Notes: generated from the sequence alone by a model not told the origin. A stretch of DNA of 53,588 nucleotides from Deltaproteobacteria bacterium (GCA_016190375.1 JACPQR010000045.1:1-53588), one strand, 5' to 3'. Shown: positions 45,401 through 53,588, counted from the stretch's first letter. A program made the numbers and translations.

Positions 45401-46455
45401 TGAAACCGAGCAAGATCTTCCGGAGAGAAGCGCTGGACCGGCTGGCGACACCGGAGCAGCTCCACACCCTCATGCAGGTGACGAACCCGCGGAGCTGGCT
45501 CGCGCTCCTCGGCTGCGCGCTCGTCCTCGCGGCGGCCGGGCTCTGGAGCGTCCGCGGCCACATTCCGACCAAGGTGGACGCGAGCGGGATCCTGCTCCAC
45601 GCGGGCGGGCTCGCGAACGTGGTCGCGGTCAGCGAGGGGCAGCTCTCGTCCCTCGAGGTCGAGCCCGGTGACCTCGTCAGGGCAGGGCAGATCATCGCCA
45701 GGGTCTCCCAGCCCGAGCTTCGCCAGCAGATCGGCGCCCTCGAGGCGCGCGTCGCGGACCTGACCGTGCAGCGCGAGGTCTCCAGGGATTCGCCAGGCGA
45801 CGGCTCGGGCACCGGCGCGGCCGGCAGGCTGCCGTCGCCCGCGGGCGCAGCCCCCGAGACCGAGCAGCCCCGGCAGCCGCTGGTGCTGGCGAAGGTGCGG
45901 CTCCAGCTCGAGCTCCTCAGAGAGCAGCTCGCCCACCGCGACCGCGTCGTCAGCACCCAGGACGGGCGGGTCGTCGAGGTCCGCGCGTCGGTCGGCGACC
46001 TGGTCGCGCCGGGCATCCCCATCGTGAGCGTGGAGCGCACCGGCGAGCGGGCGCCGCTCGAGGCGCTGCTCTTCGTCGACTCTCGCGAGGGAAAGACCCT
46101 GCGCCCGGGCATGCTTGTCGAGATCTCGCCTTCGGTGGTGAGCAGGGAACGGGACGGGGTGCTTCTGGGACGCGTCCGCGCGGTCGAGGGCTTTCCTTCG
46201 ACTCGTCAGGGCATGATGCGCCTGCTCAGGAACGAAGAGCTCGTCGAGTCCTTCATCCAGGAGGCGGGCGGGACGCCGATCGCTCTGCGTGCCGAGCTGC
46301 TCACGGCCAGGCGCAGTCCCAGCGGGTATCGCTGGTCGTCGGGCAAGGGCCCCGACGTCGTGCTCACGAGCGGTACGCGATGCTCGGCGGCGGTGACCAC
46401 CCGCAACCAACGTCCAGTCGCGCTCGTGTTCCCGGCGCTCGACTTCGGCGGCTGA
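45397..46455 (+). CDS. HlyD-type membrane-fusion protein (NHLM secretion protein family)
   Basis: This 352-residue protein has one N-terminal membrane span (WLALLGCALVLAAAGLWSV, about residues 32-50). A lipoyl/barrel-sandwich part follows (GGLANVVAVSEGQLSSLEVEPGDLVRAGQIIARV), with a helical hairpin (QQIGALEARVADL; VRLQLELLREQLAHRD) and the second lipoyl half (STQDGRVVEVRASVGDLVAPG). This matches the TIGR03794-type adaptor of leader-peptide exporters. It would link the two ABC exporters to the outer membrane. ATG at 45397 overlaps the preceding stop. Confidence 0.88.
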   Translation: MMKPSKIFRREALDRLATPEQLHTLMQVTNPRSWLALLGCALVLAAAGLWSVRGHIPTKVDASGILLHAGGLANVVAVSEGQLSSLEVEPGDLVRAGQIIARVSQPELRQQIGALEARVADLTVQREVSRDSPGDGSGTGAAGRLPSPAGAAPETEQPRQPLVLAKVRLQLELLREQLAHRDRVVSTQDGRVVEVRASVGDLVAPGIPIVSVERTGERAPLEALLFVDSREGKTLRPGMLVEISPSVVSRERDGVLLGRVRAVEGFPSTRQGMMRLLRNEELVESFIQEAGGTPIALRAELLTARRSPSGYRWSSGKGPDVVLTSGTRCSAAVTTRNQRPVALVFPALDFGG

Positions 46456-46464
46456 GCGAGCGAC

Positions 46465-48633
46465 GTGACCGCGCCGACCCCCGAATCCCGCGTCCGTTCA
46501 CGGCGTGTGCGTACGCCGACCCGGTTGCAGATGGAGGCGACCGAGTGCGGCGCCGCCGCGCTCGCGATCGTCCTCGAGCACCACGGCACCTTCGTCCCCC
46601 TCGCCAAGCTCCGCGAGCAGTGTGGCGTCTCCCGGGACGGCAGCAAGGCATCGAACGTCCTCAAGGCCGCCCGCAAGTACGGGTTCGACGCGCGCGGCTA
46701 CCGCAAGGAGCCGAGGGACGTCCAGACGATGCCGATGCCCGTGATCGTGCACTGGAACTTCAACCACTTCCTGGTCGTCGAGGGCTTCGGGCGGCGCCGC
46801 GTGTACCTGAACGACCCGGCGAGCGGGCCCACCTCCGTGTCCTGCGAGGAGTTCGACCGTTGCTTCACTGGAGTGGTCCTCGCGGTCGTCCCGGGGCCGG
46901 ACCACCGCCCGCTCGGCAGGAGGCCGTCACTCTGGCCGTCGCTCGCCAGGCGCCTCGTCGGCGCGCGGCGCGCGCTCCTCTACCTGGCGCTCGCGGGCCT
47001 CGCGCTCGCCGTGCCCGGCATCGTCGCGCCCGTGTTCGGGATGGTCTTCGTCGACCAGGTGCTGGTCGGCGGCAACCTCGGGTGGCTGCCGTCGCTGCTC
47101 TTCGGCCTCCTGGTCACCGCGATCCTGCGCGCGGTCCTCACTCACCTGCAGCGCAGCCACCTGCTCAAGCTCCTCATGAAGCTCGGCGTCGGCATGTCGT
47201 CCAGCTTCCTGTGGCACGCGCTGCGGCTGCCGGTGGGCTTCTACTTCGCTCGCTCGCCCGGCGATCTCGCCGCGCGCGTTCAGCTCAACGACACCGTGGC
47301 GCACACCCTGTCCGGGCGCCTCTCGGGCGTGCTGCTCGACTTCCTCCTTGTCGGCTTCTACGGCGCCTTCATGGTCTACCTGGATCCGTGGCTGACCGCG
47401 ATCGGGGTGGCGACTCTCGCAGCGCATCTCGCCATCTTGCGCGCCGCGGAGCGCATGCGGACCGATGCCAGCCGCCGGGTCGCCCAGAACGCCGGTAAGC
47501 TCGCCGGAGTCGCGGGCGGCGGCCTCCAGATGATCGAGACCATCAAGTCCACCGGCTCGGAGTCCGAGTTCTTCTCCCAGTGGGCCGGGCACCACGCCAA
47601 GCTCGCGAGCGCGCGACAGGCGCTGGCGCGTCGCGACCAGCTCGTCCTCGTCGGCACGGGCCTCCTGGCGAGCCTCAACGTGCTCGCGGTCCTCGCGGTG
47701 GGCGCGCTGCGGGTCATGGACGGTCACCTCAGCCTGGGAATGCTCGTCGCGTTCCAGAGCCTCATGGCCGGCTTCGTCCAGCCGGTCGAGGGCCTGACCC
47801 AGGTCGGGGCCGCACTCCAGAAGCTGAGGGGCGACGTCGAGCGCCTCGACGACGTCGTCGACCACGAACACGACGGAGCGATCGCCGACTCGCAAGGGGA
47901 CGAGCCGCAGCGGCTCACGGGCGCGCTGGAGCTCTGCGCAGTCACCTTCGGCTATCTGCCGTTCTCACCGCCGCTCATCGAGAAGCTCGACCTGCGGATC
48001 GCCCCAGGGCAGAGGGTGGCGCTCGTGGGCGGCACGGGAAGCGGCAAGTCGACCGTGGCGAAGCTGGTCTGCGGGCTCTACCGGCCCCAGGACGGCGAGA
48101 TCCTGTTCGACTCGCGCCCCATGGAGTCGGTGCCCAGGCCGGCGCTCGTCGCCTCCATGGCCATGGTCGATCAGGAGGTCACGCTGTTCGAGGGCACCGT
48201 ACGGGAGAACCTCACGCTCTGGGACGAGACCATCTCGGAGATCGATGTCGTCCAGGCCGCAAAGGACGCCTGCATCCACGACGACATCGCCAAGCTCCCG
48301 GGTGGATACGACGCGCTGGTGACCGAGGGAGGCGTCAACTTCAGCGGGGGCCAGAGACAGCGGCTGGAGATCGCGCGCGCCCTCACGCGCCAGCCGGCCC
48401 TCGTGGTGCTGGACGAGGCGACCAGCGCACTCGATCCGGAGACCGAGGAGCGTGTCGACGAGAACCTCCGGCGCCGCGGCTGTAGCTGCCTCATCATCGC
48501 CCATCGGCTGAGCACCATCCGCGACTCGGACGAGATCATCGTCCTCGATCGCGGCCGGGTCGTGCAGCGGGGCTCCCACGAGGAGCTCCTCGCGCAGACG
48601 GGCACCTACCGCGATCTGATCACCACGGGATAG
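46465..48633 (+). CDS. ABC exporter with C39 peptidase (NHLM type)
   Basis: This 722-residue protein starts with a C39 peptidase: catalytic Cys 28 in MEATECGAAALA, His 101 in HWNFNHFLVVEG and Asp 117 in YLNDPASGP. A membrane domain (about 165-460) follows, then an ATPase: Walker A GGTGSGKST, signature NFSGGQRQRLEIARAL, Walker B LVVLDEATSAL and switch His in IIAHRLST. It would cut the double-glycine leader of a precursor peptide and export the rest. The match is to the TIGR03796 group (peptidase/ATP-binding). GTG at 46465 lies 9 bases after the adaptor. No double-glycine precursor was found next to it. Confidence 0.93.
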   Translation: MTAPTPESRVRSRRVRTPTRLQMEATECGAAALAIVLEHHGTFVPLAKLREQCGVSRDGSKASNVLKAARKYGFDARGYRKEPRDVQTMPMPVIVHWNFNHFLVVEGFGRRRVYLNDPASGPTSVSCEEFDRCFTGVVLAVVPGPDHRPLGRRPSLWPSLARRLVGARRALLYLALAGLALAVPGIVAPVFGMVFVDQVLVGGNLGWLPSLLFGLLVTAILRAVLTHLQRSHLLKLLMKLGVGMSSSFLWHALRLPVGFYFARSPGDLAARVQLNDTVAHTLSGRLSGVLLDFLLVGFYGAFMVYLDPWLTAIGVATLAAHLAILRAAERMRTDASRRVAQNAGKLAGVAGGGLQMIETIKSTGSESEFFSQWAGHHAKLASARQALARRDQLVLVGTGLLASLNVLAVLAVGALRVMDGHLSLGMLVAFQSLMAGFVQPVEGLTQVGAALQKLRGDVERLDDVVDHEHDGAIADSQGDEPQRLTGALELCAVTFGYLPFSPPLIEKLDLRIAPGQRVALVGGTGSGKSTVAKLVCGLYRPQDGEILFDSRPMESVPRPALVASMAMVDQEVTLFEGTVRENLTLWDETISEIDVVQAAKDACIHDDIAKLPGGYDALVTEGGVNFSGGQRQRLEIARALTRQPALVVLDEATSALDPETEERVDENLRRRGCSCLIIAHRLSTIRDSDEIIVLDRGRVVQRGSHEELLAQTGTYRDLITTG

Positions 48634-48641
48634 ACCTTTCA

Positions 48642-51569
48642 ATGGGAGCGGCGGAAGACATCGGATGGCTGAAGCAGGAGCTCGGCGCCCAGCTCGAGGA
48701 GGTGCTGGTCGAGGGCGATCAGCCGGTCCTGCTCGACGATCCAGCGTACGCATTCCTTACGCTCGCTCCGAAGCACCAGCTCTTCTGCGTCGGCTGCGAG
48801 GATGGCAAGCCCGTGGGGCGCCGCGAGCACGTCGCGACCTGCCCTCCGGGACAGCTCCTCCTGGGGCACGCGCCAGGGACCGGCGCGGGCGCGACGGCGC
48901 TCCTCCTCTCCGGTGCGACCGGCAGCATCGTGTGGCGCGTGCCGGCCGCTGGCCTGCTCGCGCTGGGCGAGGTCGCGGCCGGCACCGAGATCGTGGCGCG
49001 GTTCTTCGAGGGCTGGGTCCGGCTCCTCGTGGGAATGCTGCCGCCCGCGCCTGCTCCCACGCGCTACCGCGTGATCAAGGCGAACGAGCGGATCGAAGCG
49101 CACGGCGACGTGCCGCTGCGGGCGGGCGACGGCATGGTCTGGATCGCGCCCGCGGCGCGGCCGAGGAGCTACCTCGGGCTCGAGCCCGACGGCGCGCCCG
49201 CAGGCGGGTACTGGCCGCTCGACGGGCAGGCGTGGGCCATCTGCGACGCCGGGGGCCTCGTGGCCCGGACGAGCCACGAGCTCCTGCTCGGGAGCGAGGG
49301 GACGTCCTTCCGCCATGGCTTCCACTCCTTCGTCGTCGGGGTCGTCAGCCGGCGTCGCGCAGAGCTCGAACAGGAGCGCGTCGCAGGCGATCAGGCCTCC
49401 CGGCAGGCCGAGCGGCGCTTCGTCAGCGAGTCGCTCGAGCAGCTCGCCGCGGTCGGAGGCGCGAGACGCCTGCCCGTGGACCGGACGGCGCAGGTCGGTT
49501 CCGGCGACGCGTTCGCGGAGGCCTGTCTGGCAATCGCGAGGTGGCTCGAGATCGACCCGCCACGCATGGTCACGCCGCGCGGGAGCAGCCTGTCTCACAT
49601 GCAGGCGGCCCTTTCGCGGATCATCGGGGTCCGCACGCGCTCCGTGCTCCTCGAGGGCGAGTGGTGGATCGACGACGCGGGAGCGCTGCTCGGGTTCCTT
49701 CCCGGCGAGGAGGAGGAGCTGCATCCGGTCGCGCTGTTGCCCGCGGCAGGCGGCTACGAGCTGTTCGACCCGCGCGACGGCTCGCGGCGGCGCGTGGATG
49801 CCGCGCTGGCCGAGACGCTGCATCCGCAGGCGCACCAGTTCTATGCGCCGCTGCCCGCAAGGAAGACCCTTCGGCCGCTCGACGTCCTGCGCTTCTCGGC
49901 TCGCAGGGCCCGGCGTGACATCGCGTTCGTGGGGGCCGTCGGGCTCCTCGCCGGCTCGGTCGGCATGGCCGTGCCGCTGCTCACGGGTCTCGTCTTCGAC
50001 CGGATCATCCCCGGCGCCGAGCGCCGGCTCCTCGTCGAGCTGACGCTCGTCCTCTTCTCCGTGTTCGTCGGCCAGGCGCTGTTCGATCTCGCGAGGAGCT
50101 TCGCGCTCGTGCGGGCGCAGACCCGGATGGACGCGACCCTGGAGGCCGCCATCTGGGATCGGCTCCTGAGCCTTCCGCTGCCGTTCTTTCGCAAGTACTC
50201 CGCCGGCGATCTGGCGGCGCGGGCGGCGGGGATCGGGGGGATCCGCGACGTGCTCGCCGGCGCCACCCTCTCGGTCATGCTCAGCGCCGTCTTCTCGGCA
50301 TGGAACCTCGGCTACCTCTTCTACGTTGACTCGGGGCTCGCCGTGGTCGCCTGCGGGCTCGTGGCCGTCGCCGGAGTCGTGGCCGGCATCGCGGCCCGCG
50401 CCGGGCTCCGCAGGCAGCGCTCCGTGGCGGAGATCGACGGCCGGATCGGCGGCCTGCTGTTGCAGGTGCTGAGCGGCATCGCCAAGCTGCGCGTCACCGG
50501 CGCCGAGAACCGTGCGTTCAGCGTATGGGCCCGCCTTTTCGCGCGCCGCCGTGACGCCGACGTGGGCGCCGAGTGGGTGCATGTCCGCGTGGCCGTGTTC
50601 CAGACCGCGTTCCCGCTGCTCTGCAACCTCGTGCTGTTCTGGATGATGGCGTCGCGCTCCGAGGGACGGCTGAGCACCGGGCAGTTCCTGGCGTTCAGCA
50701 CCGCCTTCACCGTCTTCCTCGCGGCGATGCTGAACCTGATCGCCACGGGCCTCCAGTCGCTCGTCGTCATCCCGCTGTACGAACGCGCCAAGCCCGTGCT
50801 CACCCACCCCCTCGAGCACCACGGCACGACCGAGCGGCGCACGGTGCTCGGCGGGGAGATCGAGGTGGGCCACGTCTCGTTCCGTTATGACCCGGCGGGC
50901 CCGCTCGTCCTCGACGACGTCAGCCTCACGATCGGGAAGAACGAGTTCGTGGCGCTGGTCGGCCCCTCCGGCTCGGGCAAGTCCACGCTCCTCAGGATCC
51001 TCCTGGGCTTCGAGACCCCGACGGAGGGCGGCGTCTTCTTCGACCGCCAGCCCCTCGCCAGCCTCGACGTGAGGGTCGTCCGCCAGCAGATCGGCGTCGT
51101 CACCCAGAACAGCAGGGTCATGGCCGGAGACATCTTCCACAACATCGTGGGCAACACCGGCCTCGGGATCGACGACGCCTGGCGCGCCGCCCGGCAGGCG
51201 GCGCTCGACAAGGACGTCGAGGCGATGCCGATGGGCATGCACACCGTGATCTCCCAGGGCGGCGGCACGTTCTCCGGCGGGCAGCGCCAGAGGCTGCTCA
51301 TCGCGCGAGCGCTGGTGTCGCAGCCTCGCATCCTGTTCTTCGACGAGGCCACGAGCGCGCTCGACAACGTCACGCAGGCGGTCGTGAGCGAGAGCCTCGA
51401 CGCGCTCCAGGTCACGCGCGTCGTCATCGCCCATCGCCTGAGCACGATCCGGCACGCCGACAGGATCGTGGTGCTCGAGCGGGGTCGGGTGGTCCAGGTC
51501 GGGACGTTCGAGGAGCTGATGAAGGCGGACGGACCGTTCCGCGCCCTCGCCGCGCGGCAGACGGTCTAG
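48642..51569 (+). CDS. Second ABC exporter of the NHLM system
   Basis: This 975-residue protein has a long soluble N-terminal part (about 1-420) with barrel-like strands and a block (ALLGFLPGEEEELHPVALLP) typical of the TIGR03797 group, without the catalytic Cys of a C39 peptidase. A six-span membrane domain follows from about 420 (GAVGLLAGSVGMAVPLLTGL), then an ATPase with Walker A GPSGSGKST, signature TFSGGQRQRLLIARAL and Walker B ILFFDEATSAL. It is expected to pair with the peptidase exporter as a heterodimer. It is the last gene of the operon. Confidence 0.92.
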   Translation: MGAAEDIGWLKQELGAQLEEVLVEGDQPVLLDDPAYAFLTLAPKHQLFCVGCEDGKPVGRREHVATCPPGQLLLGHAPGTGAGATALLLSGATGSIVWRVPAAGLLALGEVAAGTEIVARFFEGWVRLLVGMLPPAPAPTRYRVIKANERIEAHGDVPLRAGDGMVWIAPAARPRSYLGLEPDGAPAGGYWPLDGQAWAICDAGGLVARTSHELLLGSEGTSFRHGFHSFVVGVVSRRRAELEQERVAGDQASRQAERRFVSESLEQLAAVGGARRLPVDRTAQVGSGDAFAEACLAIARWLEIDPPRMVTPRGSSLSHMQAALSRIIGVRTRSVLLEGEWWIDDAGALLGFLPGEEEELHPVALLPAAGGYELFDPRDGSRRRVDAALAETLHPQAHQFYAPLPARKTLRPLDVLRFSARRARRDIAFVGAVGLLAGSVGMAVPLLTGLVFDRIIPGAERRLLVELTLVLFSVFVGQALFDLARSFALVRAQTRMDATLEAAIWDRLLSLPLPFFRKYSAGDLAARAAGIGGIRDVLAGATLSVMLSAVFSAWNLGYLFYVDSGLAVVACGLVAVAGVVAGIAARAGLRRQRSVAEIDGRIGGLLLQVLSGIAKLRVTGAENRAFSVWARLFARRRDADVGAEWVHVRVAVFQTAFPLLCNLVLFWMMASRSEGRLSTGQFLAFSTAFTVFLAAMLNLIATGLQSLVVIPLYERAKPVLTHPLEHHGTTERRTVLGGEIEVGHVSFRYDPAGPLVLDDVSLTIGKNEFVALVGPSGSGKSTLLRILLGFETPTEGGVFFDRQPLASLDVRVVRQQIGVVTQNSRVMAGDIFHNIVGNTGLGIDDAWRAARQAALDKDVEAMPMGMHTVISQGGGTFSGGQRQRLLIARALVSQPRILFFDEATSALDNVTQAVVSESLDALQVTRVVIAHRLSTIRHADRIVVLERGRVVQVGTFEELMKADGPFRALAARQTV

Positions 51570-51620
51570 TCCCTCATTCCGAGCAGGAACTGCTCTGCCC
51601 GGGTGAGCCGTCTCCCCTGT

Positions 51621-51642
51621 CCATTCGCGGAATTCCGAATGG
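51621..51642 (+). terminator. Possible hairpin after the export operon
   Basis: CCATTCG (51621-51627) and CGAATGG (51636-51642) can form a 7-base stem with an 8-base loop, 51 bases after the last exporter stop. No T-run follows, so it is a weak terminator candidate. Confidence 0.3.
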
Positions 51643-51713
51643 TCCCGGTGGCAGAATCTCGGATCGGATCGGTGCGGCCCTTGCACCGTGCCCCCCGTGG
51701 AGGCTCGACACCA

Positions 51714-52463
51714 TTGACACGGCTACTCCGCATGTTGGTCCTGCTTGGCTTCGTGGCGTGCACGGGCAACGTGGAGGGAGGCAGCGAAGGTGAGGGCGAA
51801 GGCGAGGGCGAGGGCGAAGGCGAAGGCGAGGGCGAAGGCGAGGGAGAAGGCGAAGGCGAGGGCGAAGGCGAGGATCCTTGTGCTTGCGACTCTTCGGCCA
51901 CCTGCGATCCCGGATGCGCCTGCGACCCGGACTGCGCCGCGGCCGAGACCTCGTGCCGGGTGGAGATCGCACCGGACAGCGGTTCGACCGCGACCACCTT
52001 CACCGCGGAGATCGAGAGCAACGGAGACTATTGCCGTGCGACCTTCGATGGTGCGGAGCTCGGTGCGACCGATTGCGCGCCAGAGCCGGTTCCGTTCCTC
52101 GGAGCCGATGTCGGCGTCGGCGTGCACCACGTGACTCTGTTCGTGGACGACGGTCCTGGCGGACCGACCCAGTGCAGCGATTCCTTCACGGTCACCCAGA
52201 CCACCTCGTGCTCGGTCCTCATCAACCCCCAGGAGGGCACGACCGCAACTCCATTCGCGGCCGAGCTCGAGTCCAACGGCGCCGCGTGCCGGGCGGGTCT
52301 CGACGGCTCGGACCTCGGCCCGATCGGCTGTGCTGCCGACGCGGTGCCGTTCCTCGGCTCGGACGTCGGTCTCGGCGAGCACCTCGTGACCCTCTGGGTC
52401 GACGAGGGGCCGAGCGGCCCCGCGCAGTGCGACTCGACGTTCACTGTCCGCGAAGCGGAGTGA
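51714..52463 (+). CDS. Lipoprotein with Glu-Gly spacer and two tandem Cys domains
   Basis: About 249 residues from TTG at 51714 (GGAGG lies 12 bases upstream); ATG at 51732 is the other choice. The signal LLRMLVLLGFVAC is lipidated at Cys. A spacer of about 14 Glu-Gly units follows, then a Cys block (CACDSSATCDPGCACDPDC). Two homologous repeats of about 83 residues come next, sharing CxVxIxPxxGxTATxFxAExESNG, CRA, PFLGxDVGxGxHxVTLxVDxGPxGPxQC and a final xFTV. They look like compact beta domains with three Cys each, perhaps Ig-like. The function is unknown. A hairpin follows the stop. Confidence 0.8.
   Translation: MTRLLRMLVLLGFVACTGNVEGGSEGEGEGEGEGEGEGEGEGEGEGEGEGEGEDPCACDSSATCDPGCACDPDCAAAETSCRVEIAPDSGSTATTFTAEIESNGDYCRATFDGAELGATDCAPEPVPFLGADVGVGVHHVTLFVDDGPGGPTQCSDSFTVTQTTSCSVLINPQEGTTATPFAAELESNGAACRAGLDGSDLGPIGCAADAVPFLGSDVGLGEHLVTLWVDEGPSGPAQCDSTFTVREAE
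51786..51869 (+). repeat. Six-base-period coding repeat (Glu-Gly)
   Basis: About 14 near-identical GARGGN hexamers (GAA/GAG then GGC, GGT or GGA) encode the Glu-Gly spacer of the lipoprotein. Codon variation shows it is not a recent perfect expansion. Confidence 0.85.
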
Positions 52464-52493
52464 GGAGCATCGCCGCCACTGGTCGATGCTCCT
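52463..52493 (+). terminator. Hairpin at the lipoprotein stop
   Basis: AGGAGCATCG (52463-52472) pairs perfectly with CGATGCTCCT (52484-52493) over an 11-base loop, beginning inside the stop codon. It is followed by T and a run of G rather than T, so it may act as a barrier or a weak terminator. Confidence 0.45.
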
Positions 52494-52524
52494 TGGGGGG
52501 TTCGTGCTTGAGTTCCGGATTGAG

Positions 52525-53139
52525 ATGGCTAGCATTCGACCCGTGCGACGTGCCCCGCGCCCGTTGTTGTGGTGGCTCACGGTCTGCGGCACGGGCTGCG
52601 CGTCAGGACGCGGGCCAACGCCCACACCGGCCGAGACCCCACTGCCTCGCGTGAGCGCCACGACCGGGGTTGCGACGACCGTGGAGCCCGCGCCGACCCG
52701 CGATGACATCGGGGCACGGTGCCCGGCAGCAGCCACGCCAGCTACCCGGTCGGGACTACACCAGCAGGCACCCTTCGACGTCAGTGCCGTTCCTCCATAC
52801 GCCTTCGTCACCTCCTCGGGGCTGGCAACGTGCGTCGTTCGACCCGGCACCGGCAGCGAGAATCCAACGATCGGCGACCGAGTCGAGGTTCACTACGCTG
52901 GTTGGTCGACGGATGGCACGATCTTCGAGGCTTCGGAGCCCCGCGGCCAGACCGCCACTTTTTCGCTGCGCGCAGTGATCCCCGGCTGGACCGAGGGCCT
53001 CGGCCTGATGGTCGAGGGAGAGGTGCGCCGGCTTTGGGTCCCCGAGCCGCTCGCGTACGCCGGGCACCCAGGCAGGCCCGCCGGGATGCTGGTCTTCGAC
53101 ATCGAGCTAGTCCGGATCATCCGGGCTGCCGCTCCTTAG
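52525..53139 (+). CDS. FKBP-type peptidyl-prolyl isomerase lipoprotein
   Basis: This 204-residue protein has a signal (LLWWLTVCGTGC) that probably makes it a lipoprotein, followed by a Pro/Thr linker. The C-terminal FKBP domain has VEVHYAGWSTDGTIFEAS, AVIPGWTEGLGLMVEGEVRRLWVP and LVFDIELVRI. The ligand-pocket Tyr, Phe, Val-Ile and Trp are present; the usual Asp after Phe is Glu (IFEAS). It would speed proline isomerisation during folding of exported proteins. ATG at 52525 is chosen for the signal. It lies after the hairpin and is probably transcribed separately. Confidence 0.88.
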   Translation: MASIRPVRRAPRPLLWWLTVCGTGCASGRGPTPTPAETPLPRVSATTGVATTVEPAPTRDDIGARCPAAATPATRSGLHQQAPFDVSAVPPYAFVTSSGLATCVVRPGTGSENPTIGDRVEVHYAGWSTDGTIFEASEPRGQTATFSLRAVIPGWTEGLGLMVEGEVRRLWVPEPLAYAGHPGRPAGMLVFDIELVRIIRAAAP

Positions 53140-53367
53140 CGGTGGGCAGGTCGGGCGAACCCGAATCACGCGCTCGGGCGGAGCACGTAGCGGATTCGAA
53201 GCGGGTGTTCGTGCGGACGGCGAAGAACAGGACGAGGAGGCCGATCCAGACCGCGCCGCGGCCCGTGCCGACCCGTACCCGCATACCCTTCGACCCGGAG
53301 TCTCTTGGGTGCAGATCCCTGTTTGCAATCAACATGTTGGCGCAGCCATGTCAGCCGCATGCGTAGT
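53140..53367. other. Non-coding stretch between FKBP gene and hexamer array
   Basis: No gene with known motifs is seen. A minus-strand frame around 53335-53117 has one hydrophobic segment (AVWIGLLVLFFAV) but lacks a good start context and overlaps the FKBP gene. A perfect palindrome, CAACATGTTG, lies at 53330-53339. Confidence 0.4.
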
Positions 53368-53456
53368 CGTCGGCGTCGGGGTCGGCGTCGGCGTCGGCGT
53401 TGACGTTGACGTTGACGGCGACGACGACCTGGACGTGGGCGTAGACCTCGTTGACG
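53368..53456 (-). repeat. Six-base-period array 3' of the four-helix-bundle gene
   Basis: Read on the minus strand, starting right after the stop of the neighbouring gene, the DNA runs in hexamers of the form NAC-GTC or NAC-GCC (AACGTC three times, then GACGCC several times, with TAC and CAC variants nearer the gene). The variable base is mostly the first of an NAC triplet. The frame that reads it has stops just upstream and no start, so the array is non-coding. Confidence 0.6.
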
Positions 53457-53459
53457 GCC

Positions 53460-53588
53460 TCAGATCATCTTCGTCAGCATTGCCACAACGCCCTCGAGCA
53501 ACTGGATGCCCTGTTCGTAGCGCTGCTGCGCGATCAGCTTCCTCGACTTCAGTACGTCCAGCGAGGCCGCACACTCCATCGCCTCGCC
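53460..53588 (-). CDS. Four-helix-bundle (S23/Avd-like) protein, C-terminal part
   Basis: A minus-strand frame entering at the window edge encodes 42 residues before its stop: GEAMECAASLDVLKSRKLI, a link, then a last helix ending VVAMLTKMI. This resembles the end of four-helix-bundle proteins of the 23S rRNA intervening-sequence (S23) family (acidic helix with a Cys-Ala-Ala phrase, then L..I.AML..L). Relatives include Avd, the accessory subunit of diversity-generating retroelements, but most members stand alone with unknown role. The 5' part lies outside the window, and no reverse transcriptase is seen. A six-base-period array begins just after the stop. Confidence 0.7.
   Translation of the reverse strand, partial: GEAMECAASLDVLKSRKLIAQQRYEQGIQLLEGVVAMLTKMI

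Noticed and set aside
51566..52021. Minus-strand frame rich in Ser-Pro
   Set aside because: It is the reverse reading of the Glu-Gly spacer and has no signal or domain.
53117..53335. Small minus-strand frame with one hydrophobic segment
   Set aside because: No ribosome-binding site, poor start context, overlap with the FKBP gene, and the segment alone is not enough.

Overview
This is high-GC, gene-dense DNA that reads as a myxobacterium (Myxococcota, probably a Polyangiales/Sandaracinaceae-type organism; inferred from gene content only). The pointers are a hybrid PKS-NRPS gene, many lipoproteins whose lipidated Cys is followed by an Asp/Gly/Ala-rich linker, a secreted beta-helix protein with a MYXO-CTERM-like Cys-Gly/membrane/Arg tail, Ser/Thr kinases with PEGA domains, and an FHA-type sigma-54 activator.

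Layout. (1) 1-8541: 3' part of a PKS-NRPS gene (AT-DH-KR-ACP, then Cy-A-PCP, predicted for methylmalonyl-CoA and cysteine), overlapped by a type II thioesterase with a Cys nucleophile and an Sfp-type phosphopantetheinyl transferase. (2) 8525-9106: a Phd/RelE-type toxin-antitoxin pair with its own promoter. (3) 9441-13330: minus-strand secreted proteins mixed with broken genes: a uroporphyrinogen-decarboxylase-like scrap, a frameshifted binding-protein copy and a Cys-rich scrap. (4) 13511-20069: a glycosidase-like lipoprotein, a PEGA kinase divergent from a PEGA lipoprotein, an FHA/AAA+/Fis regulator and a lipoprotein. (5) 20114-26165: a nucleotidyltransferase stub and two divergent paralogous LanC-fold lipoproteins, the second followed by a leaderless Cys-rich periplasmic-binding-protein-fold protein and another lipoprotein. 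(6) 26215-35311: lipoproteins, a small zinc-ribbon protein, a MITE-like element, a methyltransferase, a serine hydrolase, Smr and Nudix proteins, serine acetyltransferase and a Ppx/GppA phosphatase. (7) 35497-42081: four genes chained by 4-base overlaps (kinase, TPR/PEGA protein, two paralogous lipoproteins). (8) 42101-44811: a fused B12/radical-SAM plus DUF2344 protein behind a good sigma-70 promoter. (9) 44900-51569: a cNMP-fold protein, HlyD-type adaptor, C39-peptidase ABC exporter and second ABC exporter, i.e. an NHLM-type leader-peptide export operon with no precursor peptide visible beside it. (10) 51714-53588: a Glu-Gly-repeat lipoprotein, an FKBP lipoprotein, and at the edge the C-terminus of a four-helix-bundle (S23/Avd-like) gene followed by a non-coding six-base-period array.

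Items most worth a second look are the divergent LanC-like lipoproteins with their Cys-rich partner and its decayed copy, the orphan NHLM exporter, the kinase/PEGA/lipoprotein chain, the MITE-like element with mirrored hexamer arrays, and the hexamer array behind the four-helix-bundle gene. All functional statements come from reading motifs; no database search was run.
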